The notes beneath the pieces were generated by a model, which saw only the letters and a list, made by a program, of their open reading frames with translations, searched no databases and was not told the origin of the DNA. Shown piece after piece: positions 48,638 to 60,758 of a stretch of 64,000 nt of DNA. How positions within the stretch are numbered: the first letter of the stretch is position 1; the number at the start of each line of letters is the position of its first letter. A program made the position numbers and the translations under genes. The stretch spans positions 3,273,886-3,337,885 of the forward strand of contig NZ_KN150731.1 in assembly GCF_000754805.1 (NCBI RefSeq), given 5' to 3'. Source of the DNA: Yersinia frederiksenii ATCC 33641. Lineage in GTDB: Bacteria; Pseudomonadota; Gammaproteobacteria; Enterobacterales; Enterobacteriaceae.

Positions 48638-49519
48638 CTAGCACGGCGGAGTCGCAGGGACGGCTTCAGCAAGCACTTCACCCATGCGGGTGACAGAGCC
48701 ACTGTTAAGTTGTGGCGCTAAATACACTTTACCTTCAGCAAACAGGTTAATCACTGTGGAACCCAACTTAAAGCGGCCCATTTCTTGCCCTTTCTCCAGA
48801 GTTATCGCACCTTCAGTACCCGCCTGCGGATAAGTCCAGCGGCGAATCACACCTTCCCGTGGTGGGGTAATGGTGCCAGCCCAGACTGTCTCTATGCTAC
48901 CCACGATAGTGGCACCCACCAGAATTTGCGCCATCGGGCCCACTGGGGTGTCGAAGATACAAATCACGCGCTCATTACGGGCGAATAGGTTGGGTACATT
49001 GGCGGCGGTCAGCGGGTTGACAGAGAATAAATCGCCGGGAACATAAAGCATTTCACGCAAAGTGCCATCGCAAGGCATATGTACCCGGTGATAGTCACGG
49101 GGGGCTAAATAGGTGGTAACGAACTGACCATTTTTGAACTCATTGGCCAGCATATAGTTACCCGCCAGCAACGCTTCCAAACTGTAATGGTGGCCTTTTG
49201 CCTGCAAGATTTGTTGGTCATGAATGGTGCCTAACTGACTGATGGCACCATCAGCCGGTTGAGCTAATAGATTTTCTTCAGCCACAATCGGGCGAACGCC
49301 TGCGCGTAGTGGGCGCACAAAAAACTCATTAAATGTACGATAAGCAGAGAATTCAGGATCCTGTGCTTCTTTCATATCGACATTGTAATAGCGGGCAAAC
49401 GCCTTGATAACCAGTTGTGTTAACCAGCCACCTTGCTTATCTGCACCCCAACCAGCCAAACGGGTCAGGCCAAGTTTTGGGAGTAAATACTGTAATCTGA
49501 TTTTGATACTGTCCAGCAC
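48638..49519 (-). CDS. psd: Phosphatidylserine decarboxylase Psd
   Basis: Membrane enzyme making phosphatidylethanolamine. The 293-residue proenzyme self-cleaves at LGS-T (Ser254) to form the pyruvoyl group. I start it at the GTG at 49519, after AAGAGG, which gives the [22 protein letters not shown] beginning (E. coli uses a non-ATG start too). The longer frame to 49606 runs into an ERIC and has no family match. Unlike E. coli, there is no long acidic tail after LAEAV. Confidence 0.95.
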   Translation of the reverse strand: MLDSIKIRLQYLLPKLGLTRLAGWGADKQGGWLTQLVIKAFARYYNVDMKEAQDPEFSAYRTFNEFFVRPLRAGVRPIVAEENLLAQPADGAISQLGTIHDQQILQAKGHHYSLEALLAGNYMLANEFKNGQFVTTYLAPRDYHRVHMPCDGTLREMLYVPGDLFSVNPLTAANVPNLFARNERVICIFDTPVGPMAQILVGATIVGSIETVWAGTITPPREGVIRRWTYPQAGTEGAITLEKGQEMGRFKLGSTVINLFAEGKVYLAPQLNSGSVTRMGEVLAEAVPATPPC

Positions 49520-49560
49520 GTAGACCTCTTGGGTAAACGGTAAAATTAAGGGGCGCATTA

Positions 49561-49687
49561 TATACCCGTCATCTTTCAAATTGCTGGAGGTGTTGGCTAC
49601 CATCAATCACCCAAGGCATTGAGTTATTTCAACTCCTTGGGTTTGCTCAGTGACCACCTACCGGCAACTCGACATCTATTGGGTATC
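49561..49687. repeat. ERIC element between rsgA and psd
   Basis: A full-length element of about 127 bases: TATACCCGTCATCTTTCAA at one end, GGGTATCG at the other, with a central palindrome CCAAGG-N-CCTTGG-like section around ACTC. It lies upstream of psd in the only spacer where a psd promoter could be. Confidence 0.8.
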
Positions 49688-49737
49688 GCTTTATGCACCC
49701 ACAAATGAATTTGGGCATGGCATTTGTCATTAAGACA

Positions 49738-50790
49738 TCATTTTTCGTCGCTATCTGATGTCTTGCGAGGTTTTGCCTGCTCCATACTTTCCAGAATTCG
49801 ATGGTAATTATCAAAACGCTCTTCGGCAATTTTGCCTTGTTCCACGGCTTCGCGCAGTGCACAACCAGGGTCATTGGTATGGCTGCAATCGCGGAATTTG
49901 CAATGACCGAGATAATCACGGAATTCGACAAATCCTTGCGTAATTTGTTCCGGAGCCAGATGCCAGAGGCCGAATTCTCGTACCCCTGGTGAGTCAATAA
50001 CATCGCCACCATGCTGGAAATGATACAAACGAGCCGCGGTGGTGGTGTGTTGGCCCAAACCCGAATTGTCGGAAACAGTATTGACCAGAATCTCATTGTC
50101 TGTTGGCGGTAACAAGGCATTCAACAGACTGGATTTACCCACACCAGATTGACCGGCAAAAATACTGATGCGCCCGGCCAGTGCCTGTTCAAAGGCTTCC
50201 ATCCCTTCGCGGGTTTGGCTGGAGACCTCCAATACGTTGTAGCCAATACGACGGTAAATATCCATCATGCCATCAACGAATTTACGGCCGTCCGCGTCCA
50301 GTAAATCGATTTTATTCAGTACGATTAATGGCTCAACATCCAGTGTTTCACAGGCCACCAGATAGCGATCGATAATATTAAGAGAAAGTTCAGGTAAGAT
50401 CGCCGATACGATAACGATCTGGTCGATATTAGCGGCGATCGGTTTTACGCCATCATAAAGATCAGGACGCGTTAGAACGGAGGTCCGCTCATGAACGGCC
50501 TCGACAATACCTTTAACCCGAACACCTTCTTGCGCTTGCAGACCGGGACGCCAGACTACACGGTCGCCGGTCACCAGTGACTTGATGGTACGACGGATAT
50601 TACAACGGTGCTGAACACCATCAGTGGCCTCGACATCGGCATGCTGACCGAAACGGCTGATGACAATACCTTCTTGTGCATCGCCAAGCTGAGAGTCATC
50701 TAACTCAGGTTTTCTATCCGTGCGTAGCCGACGCTGATGGTTAGCCTGCACACGTCGTTGTTGACCTTTGGACAGTTTGTTCTTGCTCAC
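49738..50790 (-). CDS. rsgA: Ribosome small subunit-dependent GTPase RsgA (YjeQ)
   Basis: Circularly permuted GTPase of 350 residues assisting 30S maturation. An N-terminal OB fold (about 35-105) precedes the permuted G domain (NKID for G4 before [14 protein letters not shown] for G1), and a C-terminal zinc finger binds metal through C-x4-C-x-H-x5-C in [14 protein letters not shown]. Divergent from orn. Confidence 0.96.
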   Translation of the reverse strand: MSKNKLSKGQQRRVQANHQRRLRTDRKPELDDSQLGDAQEGIVISRFGQHADVEATDGVQHRCNIRRTIKSLVTGDRVVWRPGLQAQEGVRVKGIVEAVHERTSVLTRPDLYDGVKPIAANIDQIVIVSAILPELSLNIIDRYLVACETLDVEPLIVLNKIDLLDADGRKFVDGMMDIYRRIGYNVLEVSSQTREGMEAFEQALAGRISIFAGQSGVGKSSLLNALLPPTDNEILVNTVSDNSGLGQHTTTAARLYHFQHGGDVIDSPGVREFGLWHLAPEQITQGFVEFRDYLGHCKFRDCSHTNDPGCALREAVEQGKIAEERFDNYHRILESMEQAKPRKTSDSDEK

Positions 50791-50814
50791 TGCGCCTCAC
50801 TTGAATCTTACATT

Positions 50815-50918
50815 TTACCCTTCGTACTCACGTTGCAAAGGTGTTGGTTGCGCTTGAGTCAGCCTATAGGCACTCTTTCGCCCACCATCTACCTACAACC
50901 CTAATGACTCCGGGTATA
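50815..50918. repeat. Shortened ERIC-like element upstream of orn
   Basis: About 104 bases: TTACCCTTCGTACTCACGTTGCA at the left (key CCCTTCGTACT...GTTGCA) and CTACAACC...GGGTATA at the right, like ERIC ends. The central palindrome is largely lost. It sits between the divergent rsgA and orn. Confidence 0.55.
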
Positions 50919-51077
50919 CCTTTCGGACTTAATGTTGTTGGGAGGTTAGCGATAATCGCTACAACACCAAGTTCTGTGTGTATATCGCTCGTTGCGACCA
51001 AAAAGGCTATGATACACATTATTTTATCAATTAACCGTTTGTTCGGTAGTCTCCCCAGCTAACAGGCAGGAAATATC

Positions 51078-51623
51078 ATGGCAGAGAATCAAAATAATTT
51101 GATCTGGATCGATCTGGAAATGACCGGTCTTGATCCTGAGCGGGATCGGATCATCGAGATCGCCACTCTGGTCACCGATGCGAATCTTAACATCCTGGCA
51201 GAAGGCCCGGTGTTGGCAGTCCATCAGTCTGATGAACAACTCGCTCTAATGGATGAATGGAATGTGCGCACTCATACAGGCAGTGGCTTGGTAGAGCGGG
51301 TTAAAGCCAGCCCCTTTAATGATCATGATGCTGAATTGCAAACCATTGAATTTTTGCAGCAGTGGGTTCCGGCGGGTACTTCACCTATATGTGGTAACAG
51401 CGTGGGCCAAGACCGGCGTTTCTTGTTCCGTTATATGCCAGAACTGGAAGCCTACTTCCATTACCGTTATCTGGATGTCAGCACCTTAAAAGAGCTGGCT
51501 CGCCGCTGGAAACCTGAAATTCTACCGGGTTTCAAAAAACAGAATACACACCAAGCCTTGGATGATATTCGCGAGTCAGTTGCTGAACTAGCTTACTATC
51601 GTGAACATTTTATTCAGCCTTAA
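51078..51623 (+). CDS. orn: Oligoribonuclease Orn
   Basis: A DEDDh 3'-5' exonuclease of 181 residues that finishes RNA decay by degrading di- to pentanucleotides, including pGpG. Exo I (DLEMTGLDP), Exo II ([10 protein letters not shown]) and Exo III ([10 protein letters not shown]) motifs are all present. AGGAAA precedes the ATG. Confidence 0.97.
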   Translation: MAENQNNLIWIDLEMTGLDPERDRIIEIATLVTDANLNILAEGPVLAVHQSDEQLALMDEWNVRTHTGSGLVERVKASPFNDHDAELQTIEFLQQWVPAGTSPICGNSVGQDRRFLFRYMPELEAYFHYRYLDVSTLKELARRWKPEILPGFKKQNTHQALDDIRESVAELAYYREHFIQP

Positions 51624-51750
<127 letters not shown>

Positions 51751-51893
51751 CTGTATTTTCGCTTTAAAATTATGCCTTGCTTAATAAATTAGTCTCGATG
51801 ATGTTTTAATTTACTGGCAGTGCTGGCAAAATGCGCATATTGCCGATTTAATCGGCACTTAAACCGAAAAATGATTTTTTTGCTTTCAGGGGC

Positions 51894-51921
51894 TTGCGGC
51901 AAAACGGATTTCTCGTATAAT
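51894..51921 (+). promoter_or_regulatory. Promoter of the tRNA-Gly cluster
   Basis: TTGCGG (51894-51899) and TATAAT (51916-51921) are 16 bases apart and are followed by a GC-rich discriminator (GCGCACCCC), typical of stringent stable-RNA promoters. Confidence 0.85.
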
Positions 51922-51993
51922 GCGCACCCCGTACCGATGAAGAATTCGCAAGCTTGCGCAAACTGATTCAGTACTGGAAAGTAGGGCACCAGA

Positions 51994-52069
<76 letters not shown>

Positions 52070-52131
52070 AATTTTTAAAAAGTAGTGGCAGAAGCTAACA
52101 GTATCGGTGAGCACTCACTAATACATGTGAT

Positions 52132-52207
<76 letters not shown>

Positions 52208-52267
52208 ATCTTCAGCCATGAATATCAAATGCCGTCAGATGACAGCAGGGTGTATTAGCATCTCAAT

Positions 52268-52343
<76 letters not shown>

Positions 52344-52369
52344 AATTTTTTCATTCAATTCAGTTTTAA

Positions 52370-52605
52370 TTATCCACAGCCAAATTACGCGCTATGCCTC
52401 GTTTTACATATATTGTATTAACTTCTTCAACAGAGTTATCCACAGATTCTGTTCTTTTTGTATTCAGCTCATGATTTAACCGATTTTATTTCTTGTTTTA
52501 TATTCCCTTGATTTAATTGCATATATTTTTATTTGAAAACGTTATGCCGATCACTTGTGCTTTTTTTTGCACTTGATTGACAAGGTGTTTTTATTTTTAT
52601 GCACA
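52370..52605 (+). other. datA: Putative datA-like DnaA-titration region
   Basis: Two perfect DnaA boxes (TTATCCACA) at 52370-52378 and 52436-52444 and a relaxed box (TTATGCACA) at 52597-52605, all in the same orientation, in a gene-free AT-rich spacer of 342 bases. In E. coli datA lies at the same chromosomal place, between the tRNA-Gly cluster and queG. A weak IHF-like TATTAACTTCTT lies between the first two boxes (from 52416), where the E. coli locus needs IHF. Function is inferred. Confidence 0.65.
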
Positions 52606-52685
52606 GGAAAACTCTGAGTTCATTCATTACAAAAATAGTTTAAAACACCGCACCAAAAGTTATTCAACTTTAGGTGACAGTGGCG

Positions 52686-53852
52686 TTAGGCGTCTCGGGG
52701 GAGGCCCTTTTCAATGGCTCTTACCAGCCGTTTTTTCTGCGGCGTTTGAATGTCCACAATCAGTGTAGACCGTCTTTTCAATTGTTGTGAGATTGCCCAT
52801 TCAATATGTTCATCCAACATGGGATGAATACCTTTGCGTGCTTCCAATGCCAATACAATACGGTCGAGATAAGGCGCATTACCCAGTGCGACCGATATAT
52901 TGCGTAACCAGCGCAGATGGCCAATTCGTCGAATAGCAGAACCTTCCGTGACGCGTAAAAATTTCTCTTCGCTCCAGAAGAATAAATCTAATAACTGTGG
53001 TGTGTGCAGTACCGCTCGTGGGCTGAAATCTTCTTCATCGGTTAACTGTGAGAAGCGATTCCACGGGCAGATTAGCTGGCAATCATCGCAACCATAAATC
53101 CGATTACCCATTAACGCCCGGAATTCTTCGGGTATTGCGCCCTCTAGTTCTATCGTCAAATAGGAGATGCAGCGGCGTGCATCAACGGTATAAGGGGCGA
53201 CAATCGCACCGGTTGGGCAGGTGGTGATGCAGGCGACGCAGCGACCACATTGCTCTTCTTGTGGTTTATCGACGGGAAGGGGCAGGTCAATGAGCAATTC
53301 CCCCAGAAAGAACCAGGAGCCAGCATCACGATTTAAAATCAGTGAGTGCTTACCAACCCAGCCGATCCCCGCTTTCGCCGCCAGTGACCGCTCCATGATT
53401 GGTGCTGAATCAACAAACGGGCGAAAATTAACGTCAATGCCCGCTCCTGGTTCCTGTTGCTCAAGACAATAGTTTTGGATTTGATCGCCCAATTTTTTCA
53501 GGCGCTGGCGCAATAACTTATGATAATCACGGCCTAATGCATAACGGCTGACATAACCTAGCTCTGAATCTTTTAACGTGCTGGCAAATGCCGCCTTTGC
53601 AGGCAGATAATTCATCCGCACACTGATCACCCGCAAAGTTCCCGGTAATAATTCATAGGGGCGCGCGCGCAACATACCGTGGCGGGCCATCCAGGCCATT
53701 TCGCCATGATATTGTTTATCAAGCCAGGCCTGTAACTGCGGTTCTTCCGCAGACAAATCCGTATCGCAGATACCAACTTGTTGGAAACCTAGCGATTGCC
53801 CCCATTGCTTGATATGTTGGGCTAATTGATTCAGAAAGAGGGGGTGTGCCAT
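52686..53852 (-). CDS. queG: Epoxyqueuosine reductase QueG
   Basis: Cobalamin-dependent Fe-S enzyme of 388 residues catalysing the last step of queuosine formation in tRNA. Two [4Fe-4S] motifs are seen: CGRCVACITTCP and CDDCQLICPWN; a C-terminal HEAT-like part follows. The start ATG overlaps the divergent nnr start by two bases (sequence CATG). Confidence 0.95.
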   Translation of the reverse strand: MAHPLFLNQLAQHIKQWGQSLGFQQVGICDTDLSAEEPQLQAWLDKQYHGEMAWMARHGMLRARPYELLPGTLRVISVRMNYLPAKAAFASTLKDSELGYVSRYALGRDYHKLLRQRLKKLGDQIQNYCLEQQEPGAGIDVNFRPFVDSAPIMERSLAAKAGIGWVGKHSLILNRDAGSWFFLGELLIDLPLPVDKPQEEQCGRCVACITTCPTGAIVAPYTVDARRCISYLTIELEGAIPEEFRALMGNRIYGCDDCQLICPWNRFSQLTDEEDFSPRAVLHTPQLLDLFFWSEEKFLRVTEGSAIRRIGHLRWLRNISVALGNAPYLDRIVLALEARKGIHPMLDEHIEWAISQQLKRRSTLIVDIQTPQKKRLVRAIEKGLPRDA

Positions 53853-55365
53853 GACGGACCATAGTAAGAAACAAATCGGTGTTAGTTTACCACACTCTGT
53901 TTTTTCTGCGGATTGGGTACGTCAGAATGAGGCAATCGCTGCTGCATATTTCTCCCTGACCTTGTTTGATTTGATGGTTAGAGCAGGAAATGCTGCGTTT
54001 GACTTGGCGCGTAAGCAATACCCTACGGCGCGACATTGGCTGATTTTGTGTGGTCACGGCAATAATGGTGGTGATGGTTATATCGTTGCCAGCCGGGCAC
54101 TAGAGGCGGGGCTGAATGTCACGCTTATTGCCTGTGGGGGCAACCGGCCACTCCCCGCAGAAGCTCATCAGGCCCAAGCCCAATGGTTAGCGGCGGGTGG
54201 TGTTATTCATCAGCCAGATATTCCGTGGCCACAGCATGTCGATTTAATTATCGATGGATTACTGGGTATTGGCCTACGAGCTGCGCCGCAAGGTGCTTAT
54301 GCCACACTGATTGATACCGCGAACCGCCATCGGGCCGCCAAAATTGCGCTAGATATTCCTTCTGGCTTGAGTGCCGACAGTGGTGCTGCCTTAGGCTCAG
54401 TTATTCGTGCCGACCATACATTGACTTTTGTCACCTTAAAACCCGGCTTACTTACAGGCCAGGCGCGAGATTGGGTGGGGCATTTACATTGTAATGATTT
54501 GGGGCTCACGCAATGGTTAGCAGCCCAACCGGTACAAATTGAGCGCATGACTGCGGCACATCTGCCGCAGTGGTTAAAACCACGTCGGCCTTGTGCGCAC
54601 AAAGGTGAGCATGGACGTTTATTGCTAGTCGGTGGCGACAAAGGGTTGGGTGGAGCCATTCGAATGGCGGGGGAAGCCGCTTTACGCGCTGGTGCAGGGT
54701 TAGTGCGAGTACTCACTCACATTGAGCATGTGGCACCGATTCTGGCTGCCCGTCCAGAGTTGATGGTGCAGGAATTGACGGATGAGGCACTGGAACAAAG
54801 TATCCGTTGGGCTGATGTATTGGTGGTTGGGCCGGGGTTAGGTCAGTCCGACTGGGGCAGGAATGCTCTGAATTTATTGCAACAAAGTGATAAACCAGCA
54901 TTATGGGATGCCGATGCAATCAACTTGCTGGCATTAAATCCGCATAGGCGTCAGAATCGAGTATTGACTCCTCATCCTGGCGAAGCTGCGCGCCTGCTCG
55001 GTTGCAGCATCGCTGATATTGAGAGTGACCGCTTACTTTCCGCCCGTAACATTGTTAAACAATATGGTGGTGTGGTGGTATTGAAAGGGGCTGGTACCCT
55101 TATAGCCAGTGAACAGGGCGAAATGGCAATTGCCGATGTGGGTAATGCCGGTATGGCCTCTGGCGGTATGGGGGATATTCTGTCCGGTATTATTGGTAGT
55201 TTGATGGCACAAAAGCTGGTGCTGTATGATGCTGCCTGCGCGGGTTGTGTGGTGCATGGCGTCGCCGCAGACAAACTGGCTGAAGTTCAAGGCTCCCGGG
55301 GGTTACTGGCGACCGATTTGCTGCCAGTTATTCCGAAGTACGTTAATCCTGAGTTAGCAAGATAG
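53851..55365 (+). CDS. nnr: Bifunctional NAD(P)H-hydrate epimerase / ADP-dependent dehydratase Nnr
   Basis: Repairs hydrated NAD(P)H. The N-terminal YjeF_N epimerase domain (about 10-225) has [18 protein letters not shown] GNNGGDG, and the C-terminal ribokinase-like dehydratase (about 235-500) has [23 protein letters not shown] and [17 protein letters not shown]. 504 residues. First gene of nnr-tsaE-amiB-mutL-miaA-hfq-hflX-hflK-hflC, with 10 bases to tsaE. Confidence 0.95.
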   Translation: MTDHSKKQIGVSLPHSVFSADWVRQNEAIAAAYFSLTLFDLMVRAGNAAFDLARKQYPTARHWLILCGHGNNGGDGYIVASRALEAGLNVTLIACGGNRPLPAEAHQAQAQWLAAGGVIHQPDIPWPQHVDLIIDGLLGIGLRAAPQGAYATLIDTANRHRAAKIALDIPSGLSADSGAALGSVIRADHTLTFVTLKPGLLTGQARDWVGHLHCNDLGLTQWLAAQPVQIERMTAAHLPQWLKPRRPCAHKGEHGRLLLVGGDKGLGGAIRMAGEAALRAGAGLVRVLTHIEHVAPILAARPELMVQELTDEALEQSIRWADVLVVGPGLGQSDWGRNALNLLQQSDKPALWDADAINLLALNPHRRQNRVLTPHPGEAARLLGCSIADIESDRLLSARNIVKQYGGVVVLKGAGTLIASEQGEMAIADVGNAGMASGGMGDILSGIIGSLMAQKLVLYDAACAGCVVHGVAADKLAEVQGSRGLLATDLLPVIPKYVNPELAR

Positions 55366-55375
55366 ATATCATAGA

Positions 55376-55846
55376 ATGAAAGAACTCGTTTTACCTTTGC
55401 CTGATGAGGCAGCGACCGTTGCATTAGGGGCTTCTTTGGCCCATGTCTTCAATGGTGCCAGCGTGATTTATCTGTTCGGCGATTTAGGTGCCGGAAAAAC
55501 GACTTTCAGCCGGGGTTTTCTGCAAGCCCTCGGCCATTCAGGGCATGTTAAAAGCCCCACTTATACTTTGGTAGAACCCTATGCGTTAACACCAAGACCG
55601 GTTTACCATTTTGACCTATATCGTCTGGCTGACCCCGAGGAGCTGGAGTTTATGGGTATTCGTGATTATTTTGATAAGCAGGCAATCTGTCTGGTGGAAT
55701 GGCCACAGCAAGGGGCTGGATTCTTGCCTCAGGCGGATGTGGAGCTGCATTTGGCTTATCAGGATGAAGGACGTGAAGCACGTCTAATGGCTATTTCTGA
55801 TGCCGGTGCCGATGTATTGCGCCGTTTAGCTGCTGTGCAAGGATAA
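55376..55846 (+). CDS. tsaE: tRNA t6A-modification ATPase TsaE
   Basis: A 156-residue P-loop ATPase (GDLGAGKT, residues 35-42) that drives the TsaBD complex in making t6A37. [11 protein letters not shown] and HFDLYRL are family landmarks. Seven bases to amiB. Confidence 0.95.
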   Translation: MKELVLPLPDEAATVALGASLAHVFNGASVIYLFGDLGAGKTTFSRGFLQALGHSGHVKSPTYTLVEPYALTPRPVYHFDLYRLADPEELEFMGIRDYFDKQAICLVEWPQQGAGFLPQADVELHLAYQDEGREARLMAISDAGADVLRRLAAVQG

Positions 55847-55853
55847 TCTGATA

Positions 55854-57764
55854 ATGACGCATAGCTTGACGCGAATAAATTGTTTAACGCAAAAAATGCG
55901 CTGGAAACGAACATTGACCACAGTAATGCTGATGCTAGTGAGTTTATTCACTCAGCCGTCCGCATTGGCCATGAAACTAACAGATATTAAGGTCAATAAT
56001 GGCCCGACCGAAAGCCGGGTTACACTCAGTTTTGATGGGCAACCGATTTATGCTTTCTTCTCATTAAACGCGCCAGAAAGGGTGGTGTTGGATGTGCGTC
56101 AGAGTGGCAACCTCTCAGGATTGCCACTGGAGTTCAGTGGGCAAAATCTGCTGAAAAGAATTCGCTCTAGTACTCCCAAAGATGAGCAAAGCACCCGGCT
56201 GGTGCTGGAACTGACGCAAAAAGTGAAAACCCGCGCGGTGACTCAACAGTCGGGCAATAATTACACCGTCGTGATTACCATGACCGCAGCGGGTAGTGCT
56301 CCGGTTCGTCAGGTCCAATCCACGCCGAGTCCGAACAGTACATCATTAACCCAAAATAATACGCCACTAAGCCAAACCAATACACCTAGCCCTAATGCCG
56401 GACGGCTGACATCACAGGCGGCAAATACGAATACCGAGTCGCGAGTGACTAGCGCCAATACGACGTCAGTGGCTAAAAATCCGTTTAACAACAAGCCAAC
56501 CGTAGTGATGAGTAGCGAGAGCACCACCACGAATACCGCTCGCCCGATTAAAACCACCCGTGTTGCGAATAATAGTAATCGCGTCGTGGTCGCCATCGAT
56601 GCAGGGCACGGTGGCCAGGATCCAGGGGCTATCGGGCAAAATGGTCTGCAAGAGAAGAGAGTCACTATTGCGGTGGCCCGTCGGCTTGAGGCTCTGCTTA
56701 ACAGTGACCCCATGTTTAAACCGGTTTTGACCCGTAATGGCGATTATTTTATTTCAGTCATGGGACGTTCTGATGTGGCGCGTAAGCAGGGTGCGAACGT
56801 ATTGGTTTCGATTCATGCTGATGCCGCACCGAACCGGAGTGCAACGGGGGCGTCGGTCTGGGTGCTATCAAATCGTCGCGCCAACAGTGAAATGGGTAAT
56901 TGGTTAGAGCAGCATGAGAAGCAATCTGAGCTACTTGGTGGTGCGGGGGATGTGCTGGCAAATACTGCATCAGACCCTTATTTGAGTCAGGCAGTACTGG
57001 ACTTGCAATTTGGTCACTCACAGCGCGTGGGTTATGACGTGGCAACTAAAGTGCTAAATGAGCTGCAATCAATCGGCGACATTCATAAGCGTCGGCCGGA
57101 ACACGCTAGCCTTGGCGTGTTACGTTCACCGGATATTCCCTCGTTGTTAGTGGAAACCGGCTTTATCAGTAATAGTACGGAGGAGCGGCTGCTTGGCAGT
57201 AGCGCGTATCAGGAGAAAATTGCGAATGCCATTTATAAAGGCTTACGCAGTTATTTCCTGGCGCATCCGCTACAAGCCGACCCAAAGGTCGAAAACCGCC
57301 CGCTCATTGAAACAGCGGCGGTTGATTCTTCTTCACGGCGCTCTAGTGTTAATCAGCCTGAGCCAGTTGTTAGTACCGCACAAAGCGGCAGGTCAACTGC
57401 CGCCAAGCCAATTGCCACGGGAAAAACGCAGATCCATAAAGTGCAGCGTGGCGAAACCTTATCCGGCATTGCCAATCAATACGGTGTTAGCATGGCGGTA
57501 TTGCGGCAAAATAACACGCTGAAAAATGATGTGGTCTGGGTCGGTCAGCGTTTAAAAGTTCCGGCATCGGGCAGTAGTGCAGCGGTTAGCGTACCCAAAG
57601 CAGTTGCTAAAGCAAAACCGGTTAAACATCAGGTAAAACGCGGCGATACCTTGTCAGCTATTGCGGCTAGATATGGTGTGTCGATGAGCGAAATTGAGCG
57701 AGCAAATAAGATAAAGTCAGGCAATGTCCAACTGGGGCAAACCCTCACGATCCCACAGTCATAA
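55854..57764 (+). CDS. amiB: N-acetylmuramoyl-L-alanine amidase AmiB with two LysM domains
   Basis: Periplasmic zinc amidase splitting septal peptidoglycan, activated by EnvC. 636 residues: signal peptide (hydrophobic part about 20-40, ending ALA), AMIN domain (about 41-145), a Ser/Thr/Asn-rich linker (about 150-240), amidase_3 domain (from about 245; zinc ligands in [11 protein letters not shown] and SIHADAAPN) and two LysM repeats (about 527-570 and 592-634). E. coli AmiB (about 445) lacks the LysM pair. The ATG at 55896 is an alternative start giving a shorter signal peptide. Confidence 0.94.
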   Translation: MTHSLTRINCLTQKMRWKRTLTTVMLMLVSLFTQPSALAMKLTDIKVNNGPTESRVTLSFDGQPIYAFFSLNAPERVVLDVRQSGNLSGLPLEFSGQNLLKRIRSSTPKDEQSTRLVLELTQKVKTRAVTQQSGNNYTVVITMTAAGSAPVRQVQSTPSPNSTSLTQNNTPLSQTNTPSPNAGRLTSQAANTNTESRVTSANTTSVAKNPFNNKPTVVMSSESTTTNTARPIKTTRVANNSNRVVVAIDAGHGGQDPGAIGQNGLQEKRVTIAVARRLEALLNSDPMFKPVLTRNGDYFISVMGRSDVARKQGANVLVSIHADAAPNRSATGASVWVLSNRRANSEMGNWLEQHEKQSELLGGAGDVLANTASDPYLSQAVLDLQFGHSQRVGYDVATKVLNELQSIGDIHKRRPEHASLGVLRSPDIPSLLVETGFISNSTEERLLGSSAYQEKIANAIYKGLRSYFLAHPLQADPKVENRPLIETAAVDSSSRRSSVNQPEPVVSTAQSGRSTAAKPIATGKTQIHKVQRGETLSGIANQYGVSMAVLRQNNTLKNDVVWVGQRLKVPASGSSAAVSVPKAVAKAKPVKHQVKRGDTLSAIAARYGVSMSEIERANKIKSGNVQLGQTLTIPQS

Positions 57765-57779
57765 GCGAAAGGAACTGCG

Positions 57780-59708
57780 ATGCCGATTCAGATTCTGCCA
57801 CCACAGCTTGCTAACCAAATTGCCGCCGGTGAAGTGGTAGAGCGGCCTGCGTCGGTAGTGAAAGAGTTGGTAGAAAATAGCCTGGATGCGGGAGCTACAC
57901 GGATTGATATTGATATCGAACGTGGTGGAGCTAAATTGATTCGTATCCGTGATAATGGCTGCGGTATTAGCAAAGATGATCTGGCATTGGCGTTGGCTCG
58001 CCATGCAACCAGTAAGATAAGCTCGCTGGAGGATCTGGAAGCTATCCTCAGTATGGGTTTTCGCGGTGAAGCCTTAGCCAGTATTAGTTCTGTCTCCCGG
58101 TTGATGTTGACGTCGCGCACCGCACAGCAGAATGAGGCTTGGCAAGCTTATGCCGAAGGCCGCGATATGGCCGTGACCATTAAGCCCGCAGCCCATCCAG
58201 TGGGTAGCACTGTTGAAGTGCTGGACCTGTTTTATAATACGCCTGCTCGCCGCAAATTTATGCGCACTGAAAAAACTGAGTTTGGCCATATTGATGAAGT
58301 GGTGCGGCGCATTGCGCTGGCGCGCTTTGATGTGGCGATTAATCTCAGCCATAACGGTAAGTTAATGCGCCACTATCGCGCAGCCCCAGATCCTTCCCAA
58401 CATGAGCGTCGTCTGGCGAGTATCTGTGGCCCGGCATTTTTGCAGCATGCATTGGCGATTTCCTGGCAACATGGCGATTTGACCATCCGAGGTTGGGTGG
58501 CTGATCCTGCCGCCAGCCGAACACTCAGTGAAATGCAATATTGTTATGTCAATAATCGCATGATGCGCGATCGGTTGATAAACCACGCAATCCGTCAGGC
58601 TTATCAGGATTTACTTAAAGACGACCAACAACCGGCTTATGTATTGTATCTGGATATCGACCCACATCAGGTTGATGTTAACGTCCATCCGGCGAAACAT
58701 GAGGTGCGTTTCCATCAGGCACGGCTGGTACATGATTTTATTTATCAAGCAGTCACCACCGTCTTACAGCAAGCTGCCACCCCAGTTCTGAACATTAATG
58801 AAGATGGTGAAGAGATAGAGGCCCCGCGCTGGCAACCTGAAAATCGTGTAGCGGCGGGGGTTAATAAATATGCTCAACCGGAATCGACGATAGCCCAGCC
58901 AGCAGAGCGGCCCCCCTCTTCACCAACACGGCCTGCAGAACGAGCAGCAAGTGCAGAACAGTCAATAACAACTGGGCGCTCCTCTGCTCGCGAACATATT
59001 CCGGCCTATCATCCGGGCCAGCCTTATCAAAAGCAGCAAGGCGAGTTATATCGTCAACTGGTGCAACCGGCGGCGGAGAATAAACCGGTAGACACACTTA
59101 CTCTGGCCCCTGTTATTCGTCAGATACCGGCGGAAGAGCCACTTAATGGTGATAGCTACAGCTTTGGCCGAGTATTAACGGTATTTCCCCCTTGCTATGC
59201 TTTGATTGAATATAAGCAAGGTTTAGCATTACTGGCACTAACAGTTGCCGAGCGCTGGTTGAAGCAAGCTCAATTAAATCCACCAGCTGAAGGGTTGCGT
59301 CCTCAACCCTTATTGATCCCACTAAAACTGACATTAGATAAAAATGAGGCCGCCGCCTGTCAGCGCCATCAAAAATTGTTAGCAACTATGGGGATAGAGT
59401 TGGCGGTTGAACACGCAAGAGCGACCTTACGTGCGGTATCTTTACCATTACGCCAACAAAATTTACAAAAACTGATACCGGAACTGTTAGGCTATCTGTC
59501 GCAACATGAAGAGATATCGCCAGATGCTCTGGCCACATGGATTTCTCGCCATCTTGGCAGTGAACATGAGGTATGGAATGTGTCTCAAGCGATACAGTTA
59601 TTGACGGATGTTGAACGTCTTTGCCCACAGTTGGTAAAATCACCGCCTGCTGGCTTATTACAACCTATTGATATAAAGGCTGCATTGGCAACCCTGAAAC
59701 ATGAATAA
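57780..59708 (+). CDS. mutL: DNA mismatch repair protein MutL
   Basis: Links MutS recognition to MutH nicking and UvrD. The 642-residue GHKL ATPase has the N-terminal motif [12 protein letters not shown] (Glu29, Asn33), DNGCGI and GFRGEAL motifs, a variable Pro/Gln-rich linker (about 345-440) and a C-terminal dimerisation domain. Ends within miaA by 8 bases. Confidence 0.96.
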   Translation: MPIQILPPQLANQIAAGEVVERPASVVKELVENSLDAGATRIDIDIERGGAKLIRIRDNGCGISKDDLALALARHATSKISSLEDLEAILSMGFRGEALASISSVSRLMLTSRTAQQNEAWQAYAEGRDMAVTIKPAAHPVGSTVEVLDLFYNTPARRKFMRTEKTEFGHIDEVVRRIALARFDVAINLSHNGKLMRHYRAAPDPSQHERRLASICGPAFLQHALAISWQHGDLTIRGWVADPAASRTLSEMQYCYVNNRMMRDRLINHAIRQAYQDLLKDDQQPAYVLYLDIDPHQVDVNVHPAKHEVRFHQARLVHDFIYQAVTTVLQQAATPVLNINEDGEEIEAPRWQPENRVAAGVNKYAQPESTIAQPAERPPSSPTRPAERAASAEQSITTGRSSAREHIPAYHPGQPYQKQQGELYRQLVQPAAENKPVDTLTLAPVIRQIPAEEPLNGDSYSFGRVLTVFPPCYALIEYKQGLALLALTVAERWLKQAQLNPPAEGLRPQPLLIPLKLTLDKNEAAACQRHQKLLATMGIELAVEHARATLRAVSLPLRQQNLQKLIPELLGYLSQHEEISPDALATWISRHLGSEHEVWNVSQAIQLLTDVERLCPQLVKSPPAGLLQPIDIKAALATLKHE

Positions 59709-60642
59709 CATTGAAACGCTAGACCGGCCACCGGCAATCTTTATTATGGGGCCAACTGCCTCGGGTAAAACAGCGCTCTCCATCGCGCTGAGACAGCGGC
59801 TACCTGTTGAGCTCGTTAGTGTCGATTCCGCCCTGATCTACCGCGGCATGGATATCGGTACGGCGAAACCCAGTGCTGAAGAGCTGGCATTGGCGCCACA
59901 CCGCCTGATTGATATCCGCGATCCTGCGCAATCCTACTCCGCAGCCGATTTCCGTAAAGATGCCTTAAAAGAGATGGCCGAGATTACTGCCGCCGGACGC
60001 ATTCCGCTGCTGGTGGGGGGCACAATGTTGTATTTTAAAGCCTTATTGGATGGATTATCACCATTGCCGTCGGCTGACCCGCAAGTGCGTGAACGTATTG
60101 AGCAGCAGGCCGCAGAGCTGGGTTGGGAGGCATTACATCAGCAGTTGGCCGAAATCGATCCGGTCGCCGCGGCGCGAATTCATCCTAATGATCCTCAACG
60201 GCTCTCCAGAGCACTGGAAGTTTTTTTGATTTCAGGTAAAACTCTAACAGAACTGACTAAAATTTCAGGTGAAACCTTAGCTTACCGGGTTCACCAATTT
60301 GCGATTGCGCCTGTTAGCCGGGAACTCTTGCACCAGCGGATTGAATTACGTTTTCATCAGATGCTGGATGCTGGGTTTGAAACAGAGGCTAGGGCGCTTT
60401 TTGACCGTGGTGATTTGCATACGGATATGCCTGCCATTCGTTGTGTGGGATACCGGCAGATGTGGTCTTATCTGTCTGGTGAGATTGATTACAACGAAAT
60501 GGTTTACCGCGGAATTTGTGCGACACGTCAACTGGCAAAGCGCCAAATGACCTGGTTGCGGGGCTGGGGTTCAGTCCAGTGGCTCGACAGTGATAAGCCG
60601 GGAGAGGCTTTAGACTCTGTAATACAGGTTGTTAGTGCATAG
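59701..60642 (+). CDS. miaA: tRNA dimethylallyltransferase MiaA
   Basis: Adds the isopentenyl group to A37 of tRNAs reading UNN codons. 313 residues, P-loop GPTASGKT (17-24), [16 protein letters not shown] and the [17 protein letters not shown] blocks typical. Coupled to mutL by an 8-base overlap. Confidence 0.96.
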   Translation: MNNIETLDRPPAIFIMGPTASGKTALSIALRQRLPVELVSVDSALIYRGMDIGTAKPSAEELALAPHRLIDIRDPAQSYSAADFRKDALKEMAEITAAGRIPLLVGGTMLYFKALLDGLSPLPSADPQVRERIEQQAAELGWEALHQQLAEIDPVAAARIHPNDPQRLSRALEVFLISGKTLTELTKISGETLAYRVHQFAIAPVSRELLHQRIELRFHQMLDAGFETEARALFDRGDLHTDMPAIRCVGYRQMWSYLSGEIDYNEMVYRGICATRQLAKRQMTWLRGWGSVQWLDSDKPGEALDSVIQVVSA

Positions 60643-60758
60643 GTTGAATGATTGTGTACAATTGATTAGTACTCAACGCGCGGATTTTTTTTACGCAGTT
60701 TATTTTCGAGCCGATAGGTTCTTAGTTAATAACAACAAGCAAATAAGGAAAATATAGA

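Noticed and set aside
49520..49606. N-terminal extension of Psd
   Set aside because: The extra 29 codons run into an ERIC element and have no counterpart in Psd proteins.
52577..52768. 63-codon plus-strand frame downstream of the tRNA-Gly genes
   Set aside because: It overlaps the queG 3' end antisense and contains a DnaA box; no family resemblance.
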